64,000 nucleotides of DNA from Saprospira sp. CCB-QB6 (GTDB lineage: Bacteria > Bacteroidota > Bacteroidia > Chitinophagales > Saprospiraceae): assembly GCF_028464065.1 (NCBI RefSeq), contig NZ_CP116808.1, forward strand, positions 2,249,501 to 2,313,500. The letters are read 5' to 3'. The notes under the pieces were generated by a model. That model saw only the letters and a program-made list of their open reading frames with translations. It searched no databases and was not told the origin of the DNA. Numbering within the stretch: position 1 is the first letter of the stretch; each line of letters opens with the position of its first letter. Position numbers and translations under genes: made by a program. Of the stretch, positions 37,838 to 46,785 are shown one piece after another.

Positions 37838-39103
37838 ATGCTTAAGAAAATTTACAGCCTTCTAGTAATTGCGATTTTGGGCCTTTTGGGAGGTCAGAAT
37901 CAGGCTTATGCTTCTGGGGGAGATGACCCCATTGAGGCGGTCATGCACCACATTGGCGACGCACATCAATTTCACATTGTAGGCGATATGTATTTGCCCT
38001 TGCCTTGTATTGCTTATAGCGATGCAGGTTTTTTCTTTAGCCTATCTTCTGCTTTTGAGTATAGCCATGCCAATCACATGAGCCTCAAAGCTATCGACGG
38101 ATATGTATTGTATCATGACGAGTTGATGCGCATCAAAGGAGATTTTCCTGCTGGTGTTGTAGAGCTAAAAACAGATGGTCATGTTGATGCACACTCTGAT
38201 CAGCCGATGCCTGGCCATAGCGATGCTCATGGCGAAAAGCAGGTAGTCGATGAGCATGGTGTTCATACAGAGGGTGGTCACGATCGTGACGAAGTGCATA
38301 CTATGCACCAAATTACGCATGATGGAAAAACGTATGAGCTAGAGTCGGCTAGCAAGCTACAAGCGATGACTAGCTGGTATGATTTCTCGGTAACGAAGAA
38401 TGTATTTTCTATGTTTTTGGCCTTCTTGCTATTGGTAGTCATCTTTAGCTCAGTAGCCAAAGCTTATAAAAAGAATCAAGGAAAAGCGCCCAAAGGCCTT
38501 CAGTCTTTGCTTGAGCCTGTCTTTGTATTTATGCGCGACGAAGTAATTGAGCCTGCAATTGGCCACAAATGGGAAAAATTCTTTCCTTTCTTGATGTCGC
38601 TATTCTTCTTTATCTTGTTTTCTAACTTGTTGGGCCTCATTCCTTTCTTTCCTGGAAGTGCCAACATCACAGGAAACTTGGGCGTTACTTTGGTACTCGC
38701 CGCCTTCACTTTCTTGGTCACTAACATTAGCGGAAATGGCCACTACTGGCGCCACGTCTTTGCTATGCCTGGTGTACCTCTTCCCATCTTGATTTTGTTG
38801 ACGCCTATTGAGGTAGTTGGTTTATTTATTAAGCCAATTACGCTCTTGATTCGTTTGTTTGCGAACATTACGGCAGGTCACATTATCATCCTTTCATTGG
38901 TTAGCTTGATTTTCATCTTCTCTAATGGAGGCGAAAACACAGGCGGTGCCGTAGGAGGTGGAGCAATTGCAGTTCCTTTTGTATTTGCCATGAACTTCTT
39001 GGAGCTCTTCGTAGCTTTCTTGCAAGCCTTCATCTTTACTTTGCTTTCTTCTATTTATATCGGTGCAGCTGTAGAAGAGCACCACCATGAAGAAGCACAC
39101 TAG
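37838..39103 (+). CDS. atpB: ATP synthase subunit a, with N-terminal extension
   Basis: Proton channel subunit of F0. 421 residues, far longer than the 240-270 of most bacteria. A signal-like helix (1-25) is followed by about 165 residues of extra-membrane sequence, including a His/Asp-rich stretch (about 108-165; HVDAHSDQPMPGHSDAHGEK and more, with over a dozen His). The channel domain follows from about 190, with the conserved helix LFANITAGHIIILSL that carries neighbours of the essential Arg (LLIRLFANI) and a final helix rich in Phe. Long N-termini are usual in Bacteroidota; the His-rich part is what stands out here. Confidence 0.93.
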   Translation: MLKKIYSLLVIAILGLLGGQNQAYASGGDDPIEAVMHHIGDAHQFHIVGDMYLPLPCIAYSDAGFFFSLSSAFEYSHANHMSLKAIDGYVLYHDELMRIKGDFPAGVVELKTDGHVDAHSDQPMPGHSDAHGEKQVVDEHGVHTEGGHDRDEVHTMHQITHDGKTYELESASKLQAMTSWYDFSVTKNVFSMFLAFLLLVVIFSSVAKAYKKNQGKAPKGLQSLLEPVFVFMRDEVIEPAIGHKWEKFFPFLMSLFFFILFSNLLGLIPFFPGSANITGNLGVTLVLAAFTFLVTNISGNGHYWRHVFAMPGVPLPILILLTPIEVVGLFIKPITLLIRLFANITAGHIIILSLVSLIFIFSNGGENTGGAVGGGAIAVPFVFAMNFLELFVAFLQAFIFTLLSSIYIGAAVEEHHHEEAH

Positions 39104-39146
39104 ATTTCGACTAACGATTATTATTTATATTTTTTTCATTCTTTAA

Positions 39147-39353
<207 letters not shown>

Positions 39354-39365
39354 TTTTAACTCTTC

Positions 39366-39411
39366 AAGCTGACTCGACAACGATTGGTTGTCGAGCAGCT
39401 TCTTTTCTTTT
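39366..39411 (+). terminator. Partial terminator after atpE
   Basis: Stem CTCGACAAC / GTTGTCGAG (39373-39381, 39387-39395) extended by AGCT/AGCT ends, followed by TCTTTTCTTTT. It lies inside the atp operon, so it probably terminates only part of the transcripts and favours the c subunit. Confidence 0.55.
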
Positions 39412-39454
39412 AGAATTTTACTATTTCTTATAATACACATATATACTCTGCCTT

Positions 39455-39976
39455 ATGCTTTATCTAGCAGACTTCTCTGTGATGAATCCAAGCTTCGGCT
39501 TGTTGTTCTGGACCAGCATCATCTTCATCTTGGTATGGTTGGTTATCGGCCGCTTTTTCAAGAGTATCAAGAATGCGCTTAAAGATCGTGAAACCGATAT
39601 CCAGTCGGCTCTAGATCAGGCCAAATTGGCTCGTGAAGAAATGGCTCAACTAAAATCTGAGCATGACGTATTGTTGAAAAAAGCTCGTGAAGAGCGCTTG
39701 AAAATTATTGCTGATGCTGAGGCCGCTCGCGAGCAAATTGTAGAAGAAGCCAAAGCTAAAGCAGACCAAAGCAGCCGTCAAATGATTGAGGCCGCTAAAC
39801 AAGAAATTGAGAACCGCCGCAAAGAAATGGAGGTGGAGCTCTTTAACGAACTCGGTCAACTTTCTGTACATCTTGCAGAACAACTCATTGGCCGTGAACT
39901 TGAAAGTAAGCATGAGGATTTCATTCAGTCTAAAGTGACTGAGTTGAAAAATACAGACCTCGCCCAGCTCAACTAA
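39455..39976 (+). CDS. atpF: ATP synthase subunit b
   Basis: Peripheral stalk of F0. 173 residues: one membrane helix (about 17-37, FWTSIIFILVWLVIGRFF) followed by a long charged helix (KNALKDRETDIQSALDQAKL and so on) ending in the delta-binding region with QLIGREL. Start ATG 39455. Confidence 0.94.
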   Translation: MLYLADFSVMNPSFGLLFWTSIIFILVWLVIGRFFKSIKNALKDRETDIQSALDQAKLAREEMAQLKSEHDVLLKKAREERLKIIADAEAAREQIVEEAKAKADQSSRQMIEAAKQEIENRRKEMEVELFNELGQLSVHLAEQLIGRELESKHEDFIQSKVTELKNTDLAQLN

Positions 39977-40004
39977 TTTTTTCTTCCTCTAACTTTTAGC
40001 TATT

Positions 40005-40565
40005 ATGTCTATTAGCCGTATTGCCGCTCGCTACGCCCAATCACTCTTTGATTTGGCCCAACAAGAGCAAGCACTCGATCAAATTCATGAGGATGTAAAA
40101 AGTATTGAGCAGGTGGTAGAATTGCCCGATTTTGAGGCAGTCATGAGAAACCCACTGATCTCTACCGAGAAAAAAGAAAACATCTTCGAAGCCGTGTTCA
40201 AAGGGAAAATTCATCCCCTCGCCCTCAATACCTTGATGGTAATGGCTGAACACAAAAGAGAACGCTACCTTAGCGCTTTCTGCCACTTCTTCCACAACCT
40301 CTACACTGAGTATAAAGAGGTTTCTATCGTTAAACTGACCACGGCCACTGCCGTTAGCCAAGCCGCTATTGACAATATTTTGGCTGGCTTTCAAGAAAAA
40401 GGCCTAATCAAAAAAGATATTGAACTAGAGGTGGCTGTAGATCCTAGCCTCGTTGCTGGATTTGTGCTCGAGTTTAATGATAAAGTATATAATGCCTCTG
40501 TGGCGCAAAAGCTCTCTGAGCTGAGAACCAAATTTAGTCAAAACCTCTATACTAAAAATATTTAA
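40005..40565 (+). CDS. atpH: ATP synthase subunit delta
   Basis: Joins the b stalk to the alpha subunits. 186 residues with the N-terminal helical domain ([20 protein letters not shown]) and the C-terminal signature [20 protein letters not shown]-type motif near 150. Its stop is four bases before the atpA start. Confidence 0.94.
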   Translation: MSISRIAARYAQSLFDLAQQEQALDQIHEDVKSIEQVVELPDFEAVMRNPLISTEKKENIFEAVFKGKIHPLALNTLMVMAEHKRERYLSAFCHFFHNLYTEYKEVSIVKLTTATAVSQAAIDNILAGFQEKGLIKKDIELEVAVDPSLVAGFVLEFNDKVYNASVAQKLSELRTKFSQNLYTKNI

Positions 40566-40569
40566 AGAT

Positions 40570-42174
40570 ATGGTTGACGTAAGACCGGACGAGATCTCCG
40601 CAATATTGAAAGAGCAAATTACTGGTTTTGGCGCCGGTGCAACGCTCGAAGAAGAAGGTACCGTATTGGAAGTGGGTGATGGTATCGCCCGTATCTATGG
40701 TTTAACAAATGTAGCGGCCGGTGAATTGGTCGAATTCAAAGATAAAGGGGTTCAAGCTATCGCCCTTAACTTGGAAGAAGACAACGTAGGGGTTGTACTT
40801 ATGGGTGCTTCTGAAAAGATTAAAGAGGGAGACAAAGTAAAACGTACTGGCCGTATCGCTTCTATCGATGTAGGAGAAGGTATGCTTGGCCGCGTAATCA
40901 ATCCTTTGGGCCAGCCGCTAGACGGACGTGGTGCTATCAAAGGAGAACGCTATGCTATGCCCCTAGAGCGTAAAGCTCCTGGTGTAATTTACCGTCAGCC
41001 TGTAAATGAGCCTCTCCAAACAGGAATCAAAGCTATCGATGCCATGATTCCAATCGGACGTGGACAACGTGAGTTGATTATCGGTGACCGCCAAACTGGT
41101 AAAACAGCTATCGCCATCGATACTATTCTCAACCAAAAAGAATTTTACGATCGCAATGAGCCCGTATACTGTATCTACGTTGCCGTAGGTCAAAAAGCTT
41201 CTACTGTAGCTATGGTAGCTAAAACACTAGAAGAAAATGGCGCTCTTCCTTATACTGTAATCGTTTCTGCAGCAGCTTCTGATCCTGCTCCCCTCCAGTT
41301 CTACGCTCCCTTTGCTGGTGCCGCTGTAGGTGAGTTCTTCCGCGATACAGGACGCCCCGCTCTTATTGTTTATGATGATTTGTCTAAGCAGGCTGTAGCC
41401 TACCGTGAGGTATCTCTACTTCTACGTCGTCCTCCCGGACGTGAGGCTTATCCTGGTGACGTTTTCTACCTTCACTCTCGCTTGCTAGAGCGCGCAGCTA
41501 AGGTGATCAACAACGATGATATCGCTCGTGAAATGAACGATTTGCCCGATTCACTCAAAAACGCTAAGGATGCTCAAGGTAATCCTATCGTGAAAGGTGG
41601 TGGATCACTTACGGCTCTTCCTATCATCGAGACACAAGCAGCCGACGTTTCTGCTTATATCCCAACTAACGTAATTTCTATTACCGATGGTCAGATCTTC
41701 CTAGAGTCTAACCTTTTCAACGCTGGTGTACGTCCCGCTATTAACGTAGGGGTTTCTGTATCTCGCGTAGGGGGGTCTGCTCAGATCAAACCCATGAAAA
41801 AGGTATCTGGTACCCTTAAGTTGGACCAAGCACAGTACCGCGAATTGGAGGCTTTTGCCAAGTTTGGCTCTGACCTCGATGCCGCTACTAAACTTGTTCT
41901 TGACAAAGGTGCTCGTAACGTAGAAATCCTAAAACAACCTCAGTACTCTCCCGTTTCTGTAGAGAAGCAGGTAGCTATTATCTACTGTGGTACTAAAGGC
42001 CTTTTGCGTAATGTTCCTGTGGATCGCGTTAAAGAATTTGAGCGCCTATTCTTGCTCGAACTCGACCGCCGTCTACCCGAAGTACTCACTGCCTTCCGCA
42101 ACGGTAAGTACAACAAAGAAGATCTCGCTAAGATCGAAGGACTTGCCGCCGAAATGACGCAGCAATTCGCTTAA
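40570..42174 (+). CDS. atpA: ATP synthase subunit alpha
   Basis: Regulatory nucleotide-binding subunit of F1. 534 residues, about 20 longer than E. coli because of extra residues around [18 protein letters not shown] near 315. P-loop GDRQTGKTA (172-180), [20 protein letters not shown] (Walker B) and the signature [17 protein letters not shown] are intact. The partner beta subunit (atpD) and epsilon (atpC) are not in the window, as usual for this phylum. Confidence 0.97.
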   Translation: MVDVRPDEISAILKEQITGFGAGATLEEEGTVLEVGDGIARIYGLTNVAAGELVEFKDKGVQAIALNLEEDNVGVVLMGASEKIKEGDKVKRTGRIASIDVGEGMLGRVINPLGQPLDGRGAIKGERYAMPLERKAPGVIYRQPVNEPLQTGIKAIDAMIPIGRGQRELIIGDRQTGKTAIAIDTILNQKEFYDRNEPVYCIYVAVGQKASTVAMVAKTLEENGALPYTVIVSAAASDPAPLQFYAPFAGAAVGEFFRDTGRPALIVYDDLSKQAVAYREVSLLLRRPPGREAYPGDVFYLHSRLLERAAKVINNDDIAREMNDLPDSLKNAKDAQGNPIVKGGGSLTALPIIETQAADVSAYIPTNVISITDGQIFLESNLFNAGVRPAINVGVSVSRVGGSAQIKPMKKVSGTLKLDQAQYRELEAFAKFGSDLDAATKLVLDKGARNVEILKQPQYSPVSVEKQVAIIYCGTKGLLRNVPVDRVKEFERLFLLELDRRLPEVLTAFRNGKYNKEDLAKIEGLAAEMTQQFA

Positions 42175-42191
42175 TATATACCTTCTAGGGA

Positions 42192-42216
42192 TTTGGGCTA
42201 GCCAAGCTAGCCCAAA
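42192..42216 (+). promoter_or_regulatory. Hairpin between atpA and atpG
   Basis: Perfect 11-bp stem TTTGGGCTAGC / GCTAGCCCAAA with a CAA loop, followed by CCCTTCTTTTC. Intra-operon; possibly an attenuator or RNA-processing site. Confidence 0.5.
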
Positions 42217-42254
42217 CCCTTCTTTTCTTATTTTCACCATCTAGATGTCTCGAA

Positions 42255-43160
42255 ATGGCCAACCTTAAAGAAGTACGTGACCGCATTCAGTCGGTAAACT
42301 CTACGCAGCAAATTACCAAAGCGATGAAGCTGGTAGCGGCCTCTAAGTTGCGTCGTGCCCAACAAGCTATCACGCAATTGCGCCCTTACTCAGAAAAACT
42401 CAATAGCATTTTGTCTAACATTATGCTCACTATTGAAGAAGGAGCAGATGAGTCTGGCTACTCTAATGAACGCCAAATCAATAAGGTCTGCCTAGTGGTG
42501 ATTAGCTCTAACCGTGGCCTTTGTGGTGCCTATAACTCTAATGTAATCAAACAGGTGATCGGCCTGCTAGAAGAAGGAGGAAAATACCACAAGCAATATG
42601 AAGCTGGCAATGTTTCTATGCTCTTCATTGGTAAAAAAGCATACGATATCCTCAAAAAGACCTATACGAAGGCTACCTTGATTACGGATTATCTCGAAAT
42701 CGTAGGCAAAAATTTCTCTTCTCAAGATTCTATGCCTATAGCCGAAATGCTTATGCAGCAGTATCTGGACACAGACTATGACGCTATTGATATCGTCTAT
42801 GCTAAGTTCCGCAATGCCGCTATGCAAGAGTTTGAAGTAGAACAGTTCCTCCCTATCGCCAAAGCAGAAGCCCCAGAAGGTCAAGAAGACTTTTCTGTAG
42901 ACTTTATCTTTGAGCCACCCAAAGAGGATTTGCTCGAATACCTCACGCCTACTATCCTCAAAACGCAGTTTCACAAAACTATCCTAGACTCTAATGCCTC
43001 TGAGCATGGTGCCCGTATGACGGCTATGGATAAAGCTTCTGAAAATGCCGATGAGCTCTTGCGTGAACTCAAAATTAACTATAACAAAGCCCGCCAAGAA
43101 GCAATTACTACCGAATTGGGAGAAATTGTGGGTGGTGCTGCCGCTCTCGAAAGCCAATAA
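42255..43160 (+). CDS. atpG: ATP synthase subunit gamma
   Basis: Central rotor shaft of F1. 301 residues. N-terminal helix LKEVRDRIQSVNSTQQITKA with the MKLVAASKLRRAQ motif; SSNRGLCGAYNSNVIK; C-terminal ARMTAMDKASENADELLREL and YNKARQEAITTELGEIVGGA are the family signatures. Last gene of the operon, ended by a perfect palindromic terminator. Confidence 0.96.
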   Translation: MANLKEVRDRIQSVNSTQQITKAMKLVAASKLRRAQQAITQLRPYSEKLNSILSNIMLTIEEGADESGYSNERQINKVCLVVISSNRGLCGAYNSNVIKQVIGLLEEGGKYHKQYEAGNVSMLFIGKKAYDILKKTYTKATLITDYLEIVGKNFSSQDSMPIAEMLMQQYLDTDYDAIDIVYAKFRNAAMQEFEVEQFLPIAKAEAPEGQEDFSVDFIFEPPKEDLLEYLTPTILKTQFHKTILDSNASEHGARMTAMDKASENADELLRELKINYNKARQEAITTELGEIVGGAAALESQ

Positions 43161-43181
43161 GGCAAACAGAGATATACAAAC

Positions 43182-43213
43182 AAAAAAAGGAAGCCAATTG
43201 GCTTCCTTTTTTT
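43182..43213. terminator. Bidirectional terminator between atpG and the next gene
   Basis: A perfect 32-base palindrome: seven A, AGGAAGCCAATTGGCTTCCT core overlap, seven T. It acts equally on both strands and stops the atp operon and the convergent secreted-protein gene. Confidence 0.9.
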
Positions 43214-43230
43214 ATGTAGCTAACTTAGTT

Positions 43231-43701
43231 CTAGTTTGCACCAGGACGACGCTTCTGAGAAGCCGCATCCTGAGTTGTTGTAGCACCAGAACGCTTTTTC
43301 TGAGCATCTGCATCCTGAGTTGTTGTGGCGCCGCCACGAGCTTTCTGAGGATCTTTAGTCACTCCACCAGAAGTAGCCTCTTCTGTAGGTGCAGTTGTTG
43401 AAGAACTCTCACTGCCAGAAGTAGCTGAACCACCTGCAGGAGCTGTAGGACGTGTGCTGTTTCCACCACTCTTTACAGTTTCCTCTACAGGAGCATCAGG
43501 ATTCTCTTCTTTGTACAAACGCATGGCCTCTTCATCAGCAGTTTCTTGGCATTTCTTGAACTGCTCGTCCATGAATTTAGTCTTTAGCTCTTCATATTTG
43601 GCGTCAATTTTCGCCTGCTCACCATCATCAAAAGAAGATAGCAAACCAAAAGCGCCCAAACCTAGACAGAAGGCACCTGCAAACAATAGTTGCTTTTTCA
43701 T
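43231..43701 (-). CDS. Secreted low-complexity protein, unknown
   Basis: 156 residues. Signal-type N-terminus (MKKQLLFAGAFCLGLGAFGL), a short helical charged segment (about 28-65) and a long Ser/Thr/Gly/Ala-rich, unstructured tail. The tail ends in near-repeats: GGATTTQDADAQKKR, then SGATTTQDAASQKRR. The helical segment resembles that of the next upstream gene (both have KCxE/KKCDE near an Asp/Glu-rich helix), so the two may be distant paralogues. No family recognised. Confidence 0.6.
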   Translation of the reverse strand: MKKQLLFAGAFCLGLGAFGLLSSFDDGEQAKIDAKYEELKTKFMDEQFKKCQETADEEAMRLYKEENPDAPVEETVKSGGNSTRPTAPAGGSATSGSESSSTTAPTEEATSGGVTKDPQKARGGATTTQDADAQKKRSGATTTQDAASQKRRPGAN

Positions 43702-43734
43702 AACTATATCGGTTTTATAAAAGTCAAAATAAAA

Positions 43735-43962
43735 TTACTGTTCAGCTTGCGCAGCCATAACCTGAGCAATTGAATCTTTTTTAGCCGCTACCAACTCGTC
43801 ACACTTTTTAGTGGCTTCTTCCATTAGGGTAGCTTCTTCTGTTTTTAGTTTTTCTTCCGCTTTCTTGGCAATGTCCGCCTCGCTAGAAGCTCCGCCGCCG
43901 CAGCTAACGACAGAAAAGGCCATAAGGCCTAGGCTCAAAGCGCCTACAATTAGTTTTTTCAT
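43735..43962 (-). CDS. Small lipoprotein, unknown
   Basis: 75 residues from ATG 43962, chosen because MKKLIVGALSLGLMAFSVVS followed by CGGG is a textbook lipoprotein signal; 25 extra upstream codons are rejected. The mature part is one charged amphipathic helix with a single Cys (ATKKCDELVAAKKDS). It precedes the low-complexity protein by 33 bases on the same strand, so probably an operon. Confidence 0.65.
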   Translation of the reverse strand: MKKLIVGALSLGLMAFSVVSCGGGASSEADIAKKAEEKLKTEEATLMEEATKKCDELVAAKKDSIAQVMAAQAEQ

Positions 43963-44161
43963 GATCTTGTACTTTTGATATATTGATTCGTGAATAGACT
44001 CAAAACTCTTCCAAAAAAGCCTTTTGAGCCTATACAAATTTAAGATAAAATATCATATATACAAGTGCAAAGCCCTGTTTTACTATGCTACAGCCTTTTG
44101 TTGCCTTTTTTTTGCCAATGCAATTGAAAAAGATGATAAATCTATTTTAGCTGGATATTTT

Positions 44162-44281
44162 GGGGCCCGCGGCCAGCAAAGCTGGCCGCCGCTATGCTGC
44201 GCCGCTCGCAGGTCTGCTCGGCCCTGCGTCGCTTTGCTCCTTGGTCTGGCGCTTCGCGCCACGGCTGCGCAGCGCTGGGCC
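44162..44281 (+). repeat. Dispersed structured repeat R13 (type 3)
   Basis: Type 3 copy with arms GGCCAGCAAAGCTGGCC and GGCGCTTCGCGCC, ending CAGCGCTGGGCC. Faces R14; the outer ends are 338 bases apart. Confidence 0.85.
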
Positions 44282-44329
44282 GCTCATCTATCTTTTTTCT
44301 TTTGGCCTTCTTCTTCGGCCGCTAATTTT

Positions 44330-44371
44330 ATGAGGGTTTCAACCCTCATTTATATATTATTGCGAAGCAAT
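44330..44371. repeat. Palindrome plus hairpin between R13 and R14
   Basis: ATGAGGGTT-TC-AACCCTCAT (44330-44349), then ATTGC-GAA-GCAAT (44359-44371). The same two-part module, with the order reversed, occurs at 29252-29294. Confidence 0.85.
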
Positions 44372-44390
44372 ACCATTATCGGCTTAGGGA

Positions 44391-44499
44391 TGGATAGGGG
44401 GGCGGCGCAGCCGCAGACCAAGGCGCTTTGCGCCGTAGGGCCGAGCAGAACTGCGAGCCCCGACACAGCCCGGCCCGCCCAAAGGGCGGGCAAGCCCCC
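44391..44499 (-). repeat. Dispersed structured repeat R14 (type 2)
   Basis: Minus-strand copy with arms GGCGGCGCAGCCGC, GGCGCTTTGCGCC and CCCGCCCAAAGGGCGGG. Ends CAAGCCCC followed by A-rich DNA; 40 bases upstream of the histidine-kinase start. Confidence 0.85.
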
Positions 44500-44538
44500 A
44501 AAAAAATGTAAATTCGTTGAGATTTTACCCATGTTATT

Positions 44539-46785
44539 ATGCCATATATTATTCCCCTCTTGCTCCTCTTTCTGAGCATTACCTATTGTCCTGCCCAAAC
44601 GGCTAGAATTGATAGTTTGTTGGCTGTAGCGCCTAGCGACCTAGAACAAGAGTTTATTCGCTATGAAGAGCTGATTAAGGCTTATGCGAGTATAGATAGC
44701 AGCCCTGCGCAATTATACTATATCCAAAAGGGGCAAGAGCGGGCCAAAGCCACAAAAAGCTGGGGGAAGTTGGCCGATTTTTGGGCGCAAAAAGGCCAGT
44801 TTTATCTAAAAAAAGATAGCTTACTGCAGGCAATGGAAGCTTTTGATAAAAGCCTAAAAATTAGCCGAACCCAACTGCAAGCCAATCAGGTCAATCAATA
44901 CCTTTATATCAATATTGGTAATCTCTATTTTCAAAAGGGCTATTGGACCGAGGCCAATCAGCATTTTAATTATGCCTTAGAAGGCTTTTTGAATAAAGAT
45001 GATTCGAGTGGAATCAATCTATCTTATCGAAATAAGGCCCTAGTATTTAACCGATTACGGCAGTTTGATTCGGTGATTTATTATACCAATTTAGCCCTGC
45101 CGTATATTCATGAAAATCAGTTGGAAGAGCAATTTTGGGCCTTGAGTTTATTGGGAACTGCCCATTCGGGCAAAGAGGAGTATAATAAGGCTTATTATTA
45201 TAAAGAAAAAGCGCTAGACTTGGCCCAAGAACATACAGAGGCTTTGGGGCAGTTGATCGGCTATGCACATTATAGTTTGGGTTATGTAGACTTTAAATTG
45301 GAGAACTACGAGCAGGCTATTCCACATTTTCAAACGGCTTTGCCTTATTATATGCCTAGGGATTTCAATGCGCTCTGGCAATTGATTCGCTGCCAAACTG
45401 CTGCGGGCCAACTCCAAGCAGCCAAAGAAAGCTTTGCCCCTTTTAAGGAAAAATATGCCTATCTCTTGGCCGACTCTATCCAAAATGATCCCAAACGAGA
45501 TCTTTATCTCTTGGCTAGTCAAGCTATTGCCGAAGCGGAAGGAGATTATAAAAAGGCTTTTGAATTGGTCAAAAAGATCAATAAAGATCTGCGCGAAGAA
45601 AGTCGAAAGGAAAAAGATAAAGACCAACTCATCCGTCTTGGACAATTGGCCTTTTCGCTGCGCAAGGATATTGAGCTGAAAAACCAAGAGCAGCAATTGA
45701 GCCATGAAAAAGAAGTTCGAGCGCAAAAAGAACGCCTTAACCAACTATATTTTTTGGGGCTGCTCATGCTGTTGCTGCTCTTGTTTGCTGGAACTTGGCT
45801 CTATTGGCAATTGGCCCAAAATCGAAAACTGCTGCATCAGAGCTATGCCGATTTACAAGAATATAGCGAAAATCAAGATGAGCTCTATGCCATTTTGGCC
45901 CATGATCTCCGCCGCCCTTTTGGCAACCTGCTAAGCGTCAACCAACGCCTGGCAGCTAGCCTCAATCAAAAAAAAGAAGGGGAATTGGCCCGAAAAGCAG
46001 AAGGGGCCAGCCAAGAACTCTATTTCCTTTTTGAGGACCTGCTCTCTTGGATCAAAGAACAAAATCAAGGCATTCAGGCCAACTACCATTATCATAGTTG
46101 GGCACAACTACAAGCCGATTTATTGGCGCCTCTTCAACTGGCCTTAGAGGAAAAAAATATTCAACTCCAAATCCGTACGGAGCTGTCAGAACTTTATACG
46201 GATAGCTATTTGCTCAATACCATTTTGCGCAACCTCTTGGCCAATGCTATTCGCTTTTCGCCCAAAGCAGGGCAAATTAGCTTGATTATTCAACAGAAAG
46301 ATAATTACTACCAAATCCAGTTGCAGGATCAAGGACCAGGTTTATCAGAAGAACAAATAGCCGCCTTATTTACCCCAAATAAAAAGGCCAAAAATGGCTT
46401 GGGCCTCCCCCTCGCTCAAAAGTTTGTCCAGCTGCTCGGCGGAGAAATAGAACTGCTATCTTCCTCTTCTACAGGACTCTGTTTTCAAATTAGCTTGCCG
46501 AAGCAAAGCCATAAAAACACTCAAGAAATACAAGAAGAAACCTTATCTTTTGCCAAGCCGTCTCCCCAACAACGCGCTCAAAATTATGATCCTAAGCTAT
46601 TGGCCCTTTTGGCTAAATTGCAAGCCCATCAAGTAGGGCAACTTTACGCCTTACAGCAAACTTATGCCCAAGACGCTTTTTTAAGAGAGGCCCTAAATGA
46701 ACTACTCGAATTGCCTTTTAGTGGAGAGGCCAACCGCTTTGAGGAAAAAAAAGCGGCTTTGCTACAGCAACTCCAACGACTTTAA
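44539..46785 (+). CDS. TPR sensor histidine kinase
   Basis: 748 residues. Signal peptide 1-20, a periplasmic TPR region (about 30-350; for example YLYINIGNLYFQKGYWTEAN and YAHYSLGYVDFKLENYEQAI), a coiled coil (about 355-400), one membrane helix (403-425), then the kinase. H box with phospho-acceptor His455 (ILAHDLRRPFGNLL), N box LNTILRNLLANAIRFSPKAG, G1 DQGPGLSEEQIAALF and G2 NGLGLPLAQKFVQLLGG. After the ATPase domain an extra tail of about 100 helical residues follows. The response regulator starts at the next base after its stop, so the two form a two-component pair. Confidence 0.9.
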   Translation: MPYIIPLLLLFLSITYCPAQTARIDSLLAVAPSDLEQEFIRYEELIKAYASIDSSPAQLYYIQKGQERAKATKSWGKLADFWAQKGQFYLKKDSLLQAMEAFDKSLKISRTQLQANQVNQYLYINIGNLYFQKGYWTEANQHFNYALEGFLNKDDSSGINLSYRNKALVFNRLRQFDSVIYYTNLALPYIHENQLEEQFWALSLLGTAHSGKEEYNKAYYYKEKALDLAQEHTEALGQLIGYAHYSLGYVDFKLENYEQAIPHFQTALPYYMPRDFNALWQLIRCQTAAGQLQAAKESFAPFKEKYAYLLADSIQNDPKRDLYLLASQAIAEAEGDYKKAFELVKKINKDLREESRKEKDKDQLIRLGQLAFSLRKDIELKNQEQQLSHEKEVRAQKERLNQLYFLGLLMLLLLLFAGTWLYWQLAQNRKLLHQSYADLQEYSENQDELYAILAHDLRRPFGNLLSVNQRLAASLNQKKEGELARKAEGASQELYFLFEDLLSWIKEQNQGIQANYHYHSWAQLQADLLAPLQLALEEKNIQLQIRTELSELYTDSYLLNTILRNLLANAIRFSPKAGQISLIIQQKDNYYQIQLQDQGPGLSEEQIAALFTPNKKAKNGLGLPLAQKFVQLLGGEIELLSSSSTGLCFQISLPKQSHKNTQEIQEETLSFAKPSPQQRAQNYDPKLLALLAKLQAHQVGQLYALQQTYAQDAFLREALNELLELPFSGEANRFEEKKAALLQQLQRL

